A stretch of 64,000 bases of DNA from Thinopyrum elongatum (GCA_011799875.1 CM022303.1:62143202-62207201); one strand, 5' to 3'. Shown: positions 22,137-32,965, counted from the first letter of the stretch. Made by a program: numbers and translations. The notes: generated by a model not told the origin, from the sequence alone.

Positions 22137-24110
22137 CCTAGCATGGTTGCCTACCATGGGCATGCCACCTACTGGTAAATGTTGAGGTCATTTCATGAAT
22201 GTCCAAAAAAACACCATGTTCAACGGTGTGTGTTCGGGTAGAGGCCAGAAGACTCCTTTTGAGAGTACTTTTTTTGGCATCCGTCAAATGACCCCAAATT
22301 TGTTCCATGAGCTTATATGATCAATTAAATGCACCATGCCAAGTTGTTTTGATTTTCAACAAATTTCGCATTTTCTAGAGTTTTCTCGGTCAAAAAAGGC
22401 CGATAAATGGCCAGACATGTCGCAACTTGCATACGGTGTCGGAAATCGTTCAAACCTGACATGGGTGCCTACCATGGGCATGCCCACCTGCTTGCAAAAA
22501 TTGGGGTCATTGTCCAAACACAGACAATGTTCAACGGAGGGTGTTCAGGTAGGCCAGAAGGTTTCGTCTGAGAGCATGTTGTTTCTTGACATCCTTGCAA
22601 TGGCTCCAATTTTTTCCATGGCCTTGTATAACCAATTCAAGGCACCATGCCAAGTTGTTTGTGTTTTTGACAAGTTTTGCATTTTCTGGTGTTTTCCCGG
22701 TGAAAAAAGACCGATAAATGGTCAGATGAGTCACAACTTGCATACGGTGTCAGAAATCATTCAAATCTGGCATGGATGCCTACCATTGGCATGCCCAACT
22801 TCCTGCAAAAGTTGGATTCATTTCACAGATGTCAAAAACTAGACCATGTTCAACGAAGGGTGTCCGGGTGGGCCAGAAGGCTCTGTCTGAGAGCACGTTA
22901 TTTCTCGACATCCTTGAAATGGCCCCAATATTTTTCAATGGCCTTGTATGACCAATTCAAGGCACCATGCCAAGTTGTTTGGGTTTTTGACAAGTTTTGC
23001 ATCTTCTTGAGTTTTCCCGGTGAAAAAAGGCCGATAAATGATCGGACGTGTCGCAACTTGCATACGGTATCGGAAATCGTTCAAACCTGGCATGGATGCC
23101 TACTATGGGCATGCCCAACTTCCTGCAAAAATTGGGTTCATTTCATGGATGTCTAAAACTAGACCATGTTCAACGGAGGGTGTCCGGGTAGGCCAGAAGG
23201 CTCCGTCTGAGAGCATGTTGTTTCTCGACATCCTTGAAATGACCCTAATTTTTTTCATGACCCTGTATGACCAATTCAAGGCACCATGACAAGTTATTTT
23301 CGTTTTCGACAAATTTTGCATTTTCTGGAGTTTTCTCGGTCAAAATAGGCCGATAAATGGCTGGACATGTCGCAACTTGCATACAATGTCAGAAATCATT
23401 CAAACCTGGCATGGATGCCTAACATGGGCATGCCCACCTTCCTGCAAAAGTTGGGGTCACACCTGAGATTTCTAAGAAATACCAGGTTCAACGGAGAGTG
23501 TTCGGGTAGGCGAGAAGAATCCATTTGGGAGCACCTCATTTCGGGTAGGCCAATTCTTTTTCATTGCCTTGTAAGACCAATTCAAGGCACCATGCAAAGT
23601 TCTTTGGATTTTCGACAAGTTTTGCATTTTCTGGAATTTTCTCCGTAAAAAAGACAGATAAATGGCCGGACGTGTTGCAACTTGCATACTGTGTCGAAAG
23701 TCATTCAAACCAGGCATGGATGCCTACCATGGACATGCCCACCTGCTTGCAAAAGTTGGGGTCATTTAAAGGATGTCCAAAAATAAACCATGTGCAACGG
23801 ATGGTGTTCAGGTAGGGCGAAAAGGGTCCGTTTGAAGGCAAGTTATTTTTTGACATCTGTCAAATGGCTCCAAAAATTTTCAACCAATTTTATGACCAAT
23901 TCAAGACATCATGTCAAGCTGTTTGGATTTTTGACAAGTTTTGTATTTTCTGGAGTTTTCTCGATGAAAAGGGTCAATAAATGGCCGGACGTGTCGCAAC
24001 GTGCAAACCGTGTCGGAAGTCGTTCAAAACTGGCATGGATGCCTCAAATGTCCGTGTCAGGCTGCTGCAAGAAGTTGGGGTCATTTATCCATAGTCCAAG
24101 AAAACCACCA
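22137..24110. repeat. Satellite-like tandem array, monomer about 315 bp, about six copies
   Basis: The landmark CATGCCCA(C/A)CT within GGATGCCTACCATGGGCATG recurs at 22161, 22479, 22790, 23110, 23429 and 23734, with a diverged copy near 24050. Spacings are 305-320 bp. Other constant words are TGTCGCAACTTGCATACGG, GGCCGATAAATGGCCGGAC and GGCACCATGCCAAGTTGTTT. Copies differ by substitutions and small gaps. ORFs of 60-168 codons recurring in the same place of each monomer (such as 22336-22842) are artefacts of the repeat. I do not recognise it as one of the classical Triticeae satellites. Confidence 0.92.
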
Positions 24111-24880
24111 GTTGAGAGGAGTGTGCTAGACTAGGCCAGCCAGGTACATCCCTTAGCCTGTAGTTTTTCCTAATTTGAATGCTTCCGTTATTTACAATTT
24201 TCGTCCTTATCAATCAACATGAATAATTTCTTATATCCTAACCATTTCTTGAAATTTTTCAAAAAATTTTGGAATTTCAAATTTTGTATGAAAATTTTAT
24301 AAACTTGAACTCTTTTTCCAAAATTGTTAACAAATTTCCAACAATTGATTGTTGAAAACAAATTGCAAACCACATACTTTTTTTAAAATTTATCAACTGT
24401 TTTGAAACAGAAACATTTCTTAAATTTGTGAAAAAAAATTCAAAAACCGGAATACTTTTTGAAGGTCTTACAGAAGGGGAAAAAAATGTAAAATGGCAGG
24501 GCTAGGGCGGAGGGGGTGCCACAACTATCTAAACTAGCAAGCAAGCACACAGGCTGAATTTTCAAAAAAAAAAGCACACAGGCTGCTTAATTGATTCCGT
24601 CCGTACCCACATGTCTTGCTGTAGACGTAGCCTCCAGGTGCCCAAGTCCATCCGCATGCGCCATGCGGCCCAGGCCCAGGCGCCTGCCGCGCCCCGCGTG
24701 TGCCAGCCTCCAGCGCGGCAGCGCCAACCTCCAGTGCGCTGCGCAGTTTAGTACCACATCGTTGCGCGAACTGTAGCGAGGTGGATAGACGGCAATAAAA
24801 GGAGGGGTGACGAACGGTTCAACTCTATTTGTGGTTATTTTCCGCACAGCGAATATATTTTTGGTTATTTTGGTTTTACC
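24111..24880. other. No recognisable gene
   Basis: An AT-rich part (24180-24500) with short inverted words precedes a GC-rich part (24600-24780) that holds overlapping short frames on both strands. None is recognisable. Confidence 0.4.
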
Positions 24881-25240
24881 GAAAAAAGTCATCGATTTTG
24901 AATTTTTTTTTACAAAATTGGAAACAAGTTCATTAATTTTAAAAAAGTTCATTGATTTTGAAAAAAAATCAATTTTGAAAAAACAAATTCACCTATTTGA
25001 GAAAAAGTTCACAAATTCGAAATATAAAGTTCACTTTTTTTAAAAAAAAGGCGTGTGTGAATTCAAAAAAACTTCACAAGTTTGAAGAAAAGTTTTCGGT
25101 TTGAAAAAAGTTCACGAATTTAAAAAAAACATGAATTTATAAAAATAAAATAAAATGAAAAAACAAAAAAATAGAAAAATAAAAAACCAGAGAAAAAACC
25201 GGGCAAAACTAAAACAAAAATAAAATAAAACCAAAGACAG
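24880..25240. repeat. AT-rich array of AAAAAGTTCATTGATTTTG-type units
   Basis: Tandem variants of GTTCAYNAATTTNAAAAAA run through 25140 and grade into A-rich simple sequence with AAATAAAA words up to about 25230. Orientation is opposite to the array at 21485-21722. Confidence 0.8.
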
Positions 25241-25269
25241 GGGAAACCACTGCGTTTTTTTATTTTTAG

Positions 25270-25340
25270 GGCATGTACAATGATGTATAGTCAGCCGTCT
25301 GTAACATCAGCCACGTAAGAAAATAAATGACGTGGAGGGA
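25270..25340. mobile_element. Possible MITE end (GGGCATGTACAATG type)
   Basis: TTAGGGCATGTACAATGATG resembles the terminus of the Tourist-type element at 28769 and is preceded by TTA. No matching second end was found. Inverted 15-bp arms (TAGAGGTGACATGGA near 25612, its complement near 25708) may mark its internal or truncated end. Confidence 0.4.
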
Positions 25341-25734
25341 GAGAGAAAGATAAAAAGGACCCGGTCTGTCAATAGAATTAACGACGATCTATTTCCATAA
25401 AAATCGCTGCCTACAGAGGATCTGTTTCCCATTGTATCGAGTATGTCGGTTATCGTGGGCCGCATAGATCTCGTGTTCCAGAAAAAAGACAGATTTTTCC
25501 TTCCCCGCGAACCTGAATTCCCTTCTCCCATGAACCTTCTGTCTGTAGCGCACGAACGAAATCACAACGGCCAAATAGTCACCCTGTTCTACGAGTTGTC
25601 TACAGGGTAGTCTAGAGGTGACATGGACGCGTGCTACAGACGGCAGCTGGCTAAACCACTGGGCGCCGAGTATTTGCTTGTTTGCCGAGTGATGAACATC
25701 ATTGGTCATCCATGTCACCTCTAAAAATTTTTAA

Positions 25735-25920
25735 GACATACTACAGGAAACATTTTTCGTGTAGTGGTCATCATTGGCCTAATGGATACTCGGCAAACAT
25801 TTTGTATTTCTTTTTTGAAAAATTTAGAAAATCTTTGCCGAGTGCCTGAAAAATAGCACTCCGCGAGTACATTTTGTTTTTTTTTTTAAATTGCAAAATA
25901 ACTTTGCCGAGTGCCCATTT
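25735..25920. mobile_element. CACTA transposon terminal fragment with GCCGAGTGCC repeats
   Basis: ATACTACAGGAAA resembles the CACTACARGAAA terminus of grass CACTA elements. It is followed by TTTGCCGAGTGCC near 25832 and 25902 and partial copies nearby (also near 25685). Arrays of TTTGCCGAGTGCC are the usual subterminal transposase-binding repeats of one CACTA group. The other end and a 3-bp target duplication were not found, so this is a fragment. Confidence 0.55.
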
Positions 25921-26812
25921 CTGATCTGATTATTGATGCACTGTTTCCTACTACTGTTAACATCCCTTTAACATTCTTAAGTGGATTCTGCACCTTACAT
26001 TCTTCAGTGGTATAAGCGAAAGAAGGAAGAGGTTTGCTGCAGCAAATGGACAGGCAAATATGAAGTGGCCTTCTGAATCTGAAGAACCAAAAATCACAAT
26101 GGAGAACCCTCTATCTTCCACAAATCTTGAATCTGCAATGGTGTTTAATGTCTTGGGAAGACGAGAGAGGGATATGCATGGCGGTATGGCTTGGAATATG
26201 AAAAGTCCCCCTTCATAAATGACCAGCTTTGGCCCGCGCGTTGCCTTTCTGTCCGTTGGACTTCTCCCCTCGTAAGTAAAGCCTTGCATGGCCGCTCCCT
26301 TGAGACTCTCTGCATTCCTGGCTTCCTGCTACACACCTTTGGTCCAGTGGCTTCCGGCACCTTGGTACAGTCTTGGAATATGAATTGGCACGGTGTCATC
26401 ATATGCCCCTAGAGGTTGTGGTAACAATTTGAGAATGTTTCGTGAAATCTGTCACGCAAACTGCTTAGAAATCGGACCATATCCGAGGAAGGATCTAGCT
26501 TTCAAGAGGGACCGGTTAGCTTTGCACGAGAAATGTCAGGCTCTTTCCTCCGTTGGGCTTAAAACTTTTTCTACAGTCAACATCAACACACACCATTACA
26601 TCACACATGCCAAGTTTTGGCCCTTTTCGGGTTATGTCTGCTATATATAACCATACAAGTGCATTTCTAGGGTTTTAATGCAGTAATTTCAAAATCTGAA
26701 CTGCGGCCACATGAAATCATGGCCAGAAATGGATTGAAAAATCCTGGTTGTGGTCTTTAGTGTATGCATAGACCTTATCCAACCAAAGGATAGGAGTCCC
26801 GTACATCCGCGC
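25921..26812. other. No recognisable gene
   Basis: Overlapping frames of 73-110 codons occur on both strands between 25957 and 26650. None resembles a family I know. A TATATATAA motif lies near 26643. Confidence 0.4.
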
Positions 26813-26828
26813 GGGGGGGGGGGGGGGG
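26813..26828. repeat. Poly-G tract (16 G)
   Basis: An uninterrupted G run, one of four long G/C homopolymers in this window. Confidence 0.95.
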
Positions 26829-27119
26829 AAGACTAGGCCATTGACATGCAGGTTATGGCCGTTTTAATTATGTCACTTCGTTCCCTTCGAGGGGCGTGTC
26901 CCAGTCATGTGCTCGGGCCATCGTGTAGGTTCGGTTGAAACGACTTTTCTAGGGGTGTCAGGGTTTTTCCATGGTCTGGCTACTCATTGGCAAGAAGAAA
27001 GCGGGTGTTAGGGCCCCGAGGGAAAAACCCTTTTCTTTCCCCGATTCTCTTTCTCGACGAGGTGCGCTTGATCAAGCTCCTGGCTTTTACTTTCTTCTGC
27101 GTAACAAACCTTTTAAGGC

Positions 27120-27480
27120 GGCTGGAGCGAGCAGCAGGCTTTCGATGCGACTGGGGCGAACACCCAGCTTACGGTGCGACTGGGGCGAGCCGCCGTCTTT
27201 TATCGTGACCAGAGCAAATAGTCGGCTTCCGTCATGTTGGCGTGGAATGTCTGCCCTGGATGCGGTCAATCGGTTCACGACCTGACAGGACCGGGCGGAC
27301 ATCCTTCGATGCGACCAGGCAAACAGTCAGCTTACGACGTAACCACCTGGTTGGTCCTTGGTGTGCCCGAACTCGGGGTTAGCTCAATTCTCAACTCGGG
27401 CCTGTCGAGTAGGTTTCTTTTTGGTGCGACCGGGCGAAAGGTCAGCTTTTCTTACGGCTGGGCAAGCAGCCGGCTTTCCC
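27120..27480. repeat. Degenerate minisatellite with GCGACTGGGGCGA motif
   Basis: GCGACTGGGGCGAACACCCA, GCGACTGGGGCGAGCCGCCG and later GCGACCGGGCGAAAGGTCAG recur at intervals of about 30-40 bases or multiples. Each is followed by GCTTWCGGT or similar. The repeats lie in the region I assign to the interior or 3' part of the Tat-type Gypsy element J. Confidence 0.6.
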
Positions 27481-27659
27481 ATTGGAGTCTTCCTGGCTTC
27501 CGATTATGATTTCTTTCAGGATCAATGCTTGGGCAGACCTTGTTAACAGAGGGCTTTGGTTCTGTTGCGGCCTCAGCAGGCCCGATTGGAATGAACCAGA
27601 CGATGAAGGGTTATTGCCGCACGCCTGTGGCTTCTCGAGGTTAGGGGGTGCGTGCGGGC

Positions 27660-27661
<2 letters not shown>

Positions 27662-27698
<37 letters not shown>
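27662..27698. repeat. Poly-C tract (37 C)
   Basis: An uninterrupted run of 37 C, the longest homopolymer in the window. Proline- or glycine-rich frames through it (27442-27868) are meaningless. Its length should be treated as uncertain. Confidence 0.95.
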
Positions 27699-27889
27699 AC
27701 ACCCAAAACACCCCTTTCTCTCTCGCTAATGCCCGGGGGCCCCAAGCCCGTGCGCGCGAAACAAATTCTCAGGAAACGCGTTGATCCGGGACACTGACTC
27801 TTGGTGCCCCCTTCCGGGCATGGCCCGAGCCGATGCCCCATATCTTGTGCAGCCTTATGCGACGCCATCCCTCAACAATTTGAGCGGGA

Positions 27890-28060
27890 AGGACGCGATG
27901 ATGGACACCTTGTGGGCTTGGAATAGTGTCGAAGCTTTCTTGATGCGACGAGGACCGCATAGAGTAGTTCCTGGATTTGCGGACAACTAGACTTGGCGCC
28001 ATGCAGGACTTCGTTAGTGAAGTATACATGATGCTGCACGAGGCACCCCGGAGCTGGTGA
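27890..28060 (-). pseudogene. Gypsy RNase H fragment (Tat lineage), degenerate
   Basis: The minus-strand frame encodes VYFTNEVLHGAKSSCPQIQE followed by LLYAVLVASRKLRHY. This matches the conserved RNase H segment of plant Tat-type Gypsy elements (RPVYFVSEVLxxAKxRYP..KLLYAVL.ASRKLRHYF). The flanking frame decays into low-complexity sequence upstream and diverges downstream, and no catalytic aspartate block survives. It fits the LTR and primer-binding site of element J about 1.3 kb away. Confidence 0.75.
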
Positions 28061-28768
28061 CACTAGCTCGGGATCAGAACGGAGTTCAGGCTCGTCTTCC
28101 ACATCGGAGACAACGGGCGCAACCAGTAGCTCGGGACCGGGGAGGGGATTAGGCTCAACTCCAGGGCCGGAGGTGAGAGGCGCAGCCAGGGTCGCAACCA
28201 ACGGCGCATCCAGCGGCGCAGCCAGCGGCTCGGGACTGGGGAAGAGTTTGGGCTTAGCTCCCGTGCCCGGATCCCTGGTACTGCGCCTGTTGGTTCATGG
28301 TCATGACGGGATCAGCGTGCGCCCTTCCAGCCACACCTTTTTGGTGGGGGGAGGGGTGACAGTTTGTGAGCCCTCCATCGCTTTCCCTGGTGCCAACTGT
28401 CGATGTAGATCTTAATTTTTCGGCAAGCTTCCGGGTCATGTCTCTTGGAGCGATGAATAGGGCACCATTTGCTCGTATTGCCGCCGGGCGCGCCAACTCA
28501 TTCCGGGCTGACCTTTATCTCGGCCCGTGGTGGCCCGGGCGCCCCGTGACCATTTACGCGGTCACACCCGAAATTCCGCCTTCGGGCCCTTGCGGTGGTT
28601 ATCTGGTGACGACGGGCAATATCCACCAGATTAGACACTTGCTGGGGCCAGGACCATATCGGGGACCTCGCCTCCAACCGTGCTGGGGGGAAATGGAGGA
28701 GGGCGTGCGTGGCTACTAGGCCTGGCTCCTTGGGGCTCGAATGGCGACAGGCCACTGAGCGCGCATAA

Positions 28769-29059
28769 GAGCAAGTACAATAGAGCTGCGTCAGCCGGCT
28801 ATAAGGAATAAATTAGTATATTTCTGCTTAGTTGAAGGAAAGAGAAGTGGAGAGAGAAGGTAAGCGGGCTCTTCATCTTCGTGAAGAGCCAGCTCTAGCA
28901 CGTGCTCCTAGGCACTTTGTGAGAATGAAATGTGGGCCACATAATAAAAAAGTAGTACACTCTTTTGATCTACTATTGTACATGTTGGCTATAATATGGG
29001 CTGTAGATGACATGGCACTGGCTTATAGCCAGCAGCTGGCTATACTATTAACCATGCTC
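28769..29059. mobile_element. Tourist-like (PIF/Harbinger) MITE with TAA duplication
   Basis: The element starts GAGCAAGTACAATAG and ends with the complement of GAGCATGGTTAATAG. It is flanked by TAA on both sides (28766-28768 and 29060-29062), the typical 3-bp target of PIF/Harbinger elements. The interior carries GCCGGCTATA and TATAGCCAGCAGCTGGCTAT motifs. It is 291 bp and non-coding. Confidence 0.82.
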
Positions 29060-29329
29060 TAAGTGGGCCCAAGGATGCTGGGTGGGGAAACACCGTCCGG
29101 CGGGGGCCCATGTGCCAGGTCACGCGGGGCTCCCACGTCACAGTGTTCAGAAAACTCCGGTGGTGGCAGACACTGTGGACTAGTGCTTCCCCACTCCATG
29201 GTCATGGTATCTTCTTCTTGCGGGACTTTGCCCACGCTATCCTCCCTTGTGCGCACCCATGATCGTGGTCTTGCCGTGATGTGTTCCTAGTCATCGTTGT
29301 TGAAGAGGTGAAGGAGACTAAAGCCTTAG

Positions 29330-29350
29330 CCCCCTACCTGGCGCGCCGGA
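29330..29350 (-). other. Primer-binding site of element J
   Basis: On the minus strand TC-CGGCGCGCCAGGTAGGGGG directly follows the LTR end GTCGACA. TGGCGCGCCAGGTAGG is the primer site I recall for RIRE2/Dasheng-type Gypsy elements. One base (C for T) is changed here. It is not the initiator-Met type used by elements A and K. Confidence 0.7.
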
Positions 29351-30387
29351 TGTCGACGATGATTTCGCCGATATCAGGGATTGATGTAATCCCCGTTTAT
29401 TTATTCACCCAGGAGCTAAACCACTTCAGAATGTTCGCACAAAGACACGGGAGAATTTACCCAGGTTCAGGACACCGATGTGGTGTAATACACTACTTCT
29501 GCTTTAGTGTTCACTCATCTGTTTATAATTCACAGATTAAACTGAGACCCCTTGCTTCTTTTTCTTCTTGTTTTTTCTCTCTGTTTTTCTCTAAATCCCG
29601 CCCAAGATCTCCCCTTCGAGTCCTTGGCCCTCCCTTTATATAGTGCCAGGGGCACTAAAGTGCCTACTACATACTTGTTTTGCAAACGATCTCAAATGTT
29701 TCGTCCGACAGGACCCACATGGGATCCACATAGGATAGGGCAGTTGACATGCCCCACGCGGGGTCTGTTAGAAGATAGGGCGGCAGGAGTAGGCACGGTT
29801 GACCCAAAGTATTCCCTGATCTTCCCCCACTGGTTTGGACCAAAGGTTTAGTGAGAGAAGAAACAGGGTACAAGGGAAATGCCACCTTCTATGATGTTTG
29901 CTTAGACGGTGGGGAGACAGCGCCCGTCTTATCCCTGCCGTACATCAAGTCACATTGTCCTGATGCATGCTGCCTTACCTTAGTCATCATTCTTCCTTCT
30001 GCAAGTGCGGTCACGTGGATACCTAATCACAGCCGCTAGCCAGGCATATCGGTCTCTCGATTTTCTTCGCCAGGGAAGTCTTACTTCATGCCGACGGGCG
30101 GCCCATAGCTTGGGAACGGTTGGTGCTCGGGATCGAGCACCCCTCTTTCATTCCCCGAGGCATGGGTTGTGGGCCTGCCAACTGCTTTTTATGGCCATTG
30201 CTGACTTGTTTAAGGATAACTCATGGGTTGCGCCATGGCCGCCCTCCTGATAAAACCGGGGTATGATGCTCGGGGGTCCCGAGCATAGCTCCTCTTGCCA
30301 TCGACTTGTGGGTTGAGCTTTTATTCTGAGTGAGGATCGGCTCTTTTAGCGCGTGCTAGGGATACCTTGTTTCCCGTTATGCTGACA
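29351..30387 (-). repeat. LTR of element J (5' LTR, minus strand), 1037 bp
   Basis: On the minus strand it begins TGTCAGCATAACGGG and ends GTCGACA, immediately followed by the primer-binding site, so it is the upstream LTR. A TATA box (CTATATAAAGGGA, plus 29631-29643) sits in the expected promoter place, followed by GC-rich and then purine-rich transcribed sequence. The putative target duplication is CAGGC at 30388-30392. Its partner could not be checked because the other end was not found. Confidence 0.75.
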
Positions 30388-31112
30388 CAGGCATTAGATC
30401 CTTGAGATATGTTTACATGAATTACCAAAACCCATCTAGGAGAGCGGATGCATTTTCAATCTCCCCACTTTGGTAATTGATGACAACATAGATCAAAGCT
30501 TCGACAAAAAGATATAATCAAGGAATATGTCAATGCTTTGAGAAGCATGCGTTATGCGAGAGCTCCCCCTAAGTTTGTGCATAATTTGAATTTGCTTTGG
30601 AATGCAAATGCACAATCAATTAAGTATATGGAAGGACTCTTCCATAGCACATGGATCTTGGTGGATTACATTTGTTAATTTTAAGTGAATAAAATAAAAT
30701 GCACAATCAACCAAAAGATATGTAAATGCATAAGTAGGATATGAGTTTAGGTCACCACATAGAACTTAAGAGTTTACAGTACAAGAATCAAATCAAAGAA
30801 GCAAATGATGTAACTCGGCAAACAATCTCTCATCTCACTCGATGCTAGTCTAGATCTATGAATCTCCCCCCCTTGGCATCAAGACACCAAAAAGAAGAGA
30901 GAGTCCTAATGACTCTCAAGACTGAGCTCGATCAACAGGCGATAGAGAAAAGCATCTGGCATTGGTAGCATCTGTCTGGCCTGATGTAGTGGAGATGAAC
31001 GCATCTGCTTCTGCTCTAGCTGCAGCTGAAGATGTAGCAGGGGCAGCTGGGGTGTAGACACCAGAATGGTAGCTGATCTAGATGTAGTGGCCCTAGGCTG
31101 AATTAGATACTG
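30388..31112 (-). other. 3' non-coding part and LTR start of element H
   Basis: On the minus strand, after the gag-like frame ends at 31113, about 640 bases of AT-rich DNA lead to AAGTGGGGAGATTGAAAATG (30451-30470). This is a polypurine tract and LTR-like start of the type commonly seen as AAAAAGGGGGAGATTG in plant retroelements. The LTR appears to be cut after about 65 bases by element J (junction 30387/30388). No gene is seen in the stretch. Confidence 0.45.
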
Positions 31113-31832
31113 TTATGTGGTCTGATCACCTTCTATGGATTCTCCATCATCTGACTTGTACTCTTCAGTCAATAAGTTCCTGAGGTCTTTAACTTCCATA
31201 GCAAGCTCTTCAACCTTGATGTTGATGTTGTGTACTTTGTCTTCTACCACTCTGGATAAGCTTTCTTGATCTTTGGCAAGGTTAGCTATGCCCGCCTTAA
31301 TCTTTTGAATAGCTTTGCACATGAAAGTGAGCTAGCTTGCCTGTGTCTTGGGGACCACTGGAGGCTGAGTAGATGAGTTGGGGGCAGTAGGAGTAGCAGC
31401 AACAGACTTGGCTCTCTCAGGTTCCTCTCTGGCTATAGCATCACTCTGGGTGTTGTTAGGATCAAGATGGACTGTATTGTTCTCCACGTCTGGGTAGAAA
31501 GCCTCATGCTTACAGTCCAACAAGAAAACATTTGGACCCTTTGAGTTAATGAGCAGCTGGATATAGGGAGCTTATCCACAAGATCTCTTGTGCTCACAAC
31601 TTGTCCTTTTGATGGTTTCAACAATAAAGTCCATAACGTTGAACTTGGTGCACCGGTCAAGATAGTGGATCAGATCAAAGGAATAGCTTATGATCATCTT
31701 TACATAACCAGACTTAGGTGGCACTGTGACTCTATGAATGTCATTGATAGTTGCAAATCCTGGCAGTAAAAAGTTAAATGTGCCTGAGATGAACTTCCTA
31801 TAGTGTGAGTAAGGGGTATGCCTAATAACCAC
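31113..31832 (-). pseudogene. gag-like protein of an unclassified retrotransposon (element H), two stops
   Basis: One minus-strand frame stays open for about 240 codons except for two in-frame stops, TAA after SCEHKRSCG (about 31570) and TAG after VVPKTQAS (about 31334). It contains RHTPYSHYRKF, an acidic and Thr/Pro-rich linker (AATPTAPNSSTQPPVVP), and a C-terminal heptad-rich segment (KIKAGIANLAKDQESLSRVV, then KVEELAMEVKDLRNLL) likely to form a coiled coil. This layout resembles the gag-like or accessory proteins of non-autonomous grass retroelements. No zinc knuckle is seen. The 5' end is cut at 31836 by the LTR of element G, with the missing part beyond the nest. Confidence 0.6.
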
Positions 31833-31835
31833 AAA

Positions 31836-32479
31836 TGTGGGGGATCACAACAGTCTTCGAGTGAAGTATTTCAGCACAAACTTATTGATTTAACTCAAGG
31901 GGAGCCAAAGAATATTTATAATCCTTAGCAGTTGAGTTGTTAATTCAGCCGCATCGGGAAACAAATACTTGCTCGATAGAATTTATTAGTAGCAAAGGCA
32001 ATATACTGATTATAGTTGTGATTGCAAAGTAGTATCAAAAGCAGCAATTCCCAGTAGTTCCCATGAACAAAAGTGACATAAAGAGAGCAACAATTATGAA
32101 AAGTGTAGGCATGGGAGTGGATAATGGATGTTGCATGGATGGAATAAATTTGTAATAGCCGTAACTCAAGGTGATAAATAGCTAGACCCAATTCATCAAT
32201 CATATGTAGGCATGTATTGCGTATGTAGTTGTACGTGCTTATAATAAGAACTTGCACAACATCTTTTGTCCTACCCTCCCGTTTCAGCGGGATCCTAACA
32301 GAAATTCAGGGTAATTAAGGCACTCCTTTCACAAAGAACCGGATCAAAGCATTAACAATCTATGAATACATGTAAACCTCAAACCATAGCCATTCCCTCT
32401 GATACCTTGATTATTGTCAGTTCAAGGTCTACGGTTCAGAACCATAACAGGTGCATACAACTTGCTTATAAGATCCAAA

Positions 32480-32530
<51 letters not shown>
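31836..32530 (-). repeat. LTR of Gypsy element G, left part
   Basis: The plus strand starts TGTGGGGGATCACAACAG, so the minus-strand LTR ends here in CA. The text (CTCAAGGGGAGCCAAAGAAT, TTTTGTCCTACCCTCCCGT) matches a wheat Gypsy LTR that I associate with the Athila-type Sabrina group, though the name is uncertain. The LTR resumes at 35188 after the inserted element L and is cut finally by element A at 35614. The frame 31940-32257 is LTR sequence. The stretch ends in a (CA)n(TA)n microsatellite at 32480-32530. Confidence 0.65.
32480..32530. repeat. (CA)n(TA)n microsatellite bordering element L
   Basis: Thirteen CA units are followed by about twelve TA units. The related uninterrupted LTR would have only a short ACATATATTC here, so the repeat appears expanded at the insertion site. 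Confidence 0.85.
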
Positions 32531-32799
32531 GGTGGGTCTATTATGATAACACCATTAAGAGTCTTATTCTGATAACACCTAACCTTATTCTGCTAACACC
32601 CCCCGCCTACCGCCGTAGCTACAAACTAACCACCAAACTGCGGCGATAAAAAAAACCCCACCCACCTTATCCTGTTCGGCACCAACTCCCCTCTCTCCCC
32701 GTGCCCCTCCCCCACTCGCCACGACCTCAACCTCCTACCCCGCCGCCGCACAACCACCACCTCCCACCCCAACACCGCACGACCTCCTTCCCCACGCCG

Positions 32800-32965
32800 C
32801 CCCGCCTCCTCCTCCTCCCGCCTGGTGCCGTCCCGCCTCCTCCTCCTCCCGCCCGGCACCTCCCGGCCTCCTACTCCTCCCGTTCGGCGGCGCCCCGCCT
32901 CCACCTCCTCCCGTCCGGAGCCGCCCCGCCTCTTACTCCTCCCGTCCGGCGCCGCGCCGCCTCCC
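32800..32965. repeat. GC-rich minisatellite, period about 35 bp
   Basis: Five imperfect units of CGCCTCCTMCTCCTCCCGYYCGG lie in the GC-rich part of element L. They cause the proline-rich plus-strand and Arg/Gly-rich minus-strand frames here. Confidence 0.75.

Larger units (their letters stand above)
27870..29350 (-). mobile_element. Interior part of a Tat-type Gypsy retrotransposon (element J)
   Basis: This lies downstream (leftward) of an LTR and primer-binding site on the minus strand and contains an RNase H fragment at 27890-28060. The rest is a GC-rich region with no continuous frame and two direct repeats around GCTCGGGACYGGGGA (near 28125 and 28230). A Tourist MITE (28769-29059) is inserted in it. 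The other LTR was not identified, so the left boundary of the element is unknown. Confidence 0.6.

Noticed and set aside
22336..24134. Series of ORFs of 60-168 codons on both strands
   Set aside because: They recur at the same place in every monomer of the satellite and change frame with its small gaps.
27442..27868. ORFs through the poly-C tract
   Set aside because: They consist largely of Pro or Gly homopolymer, and the tract length is unreliable.
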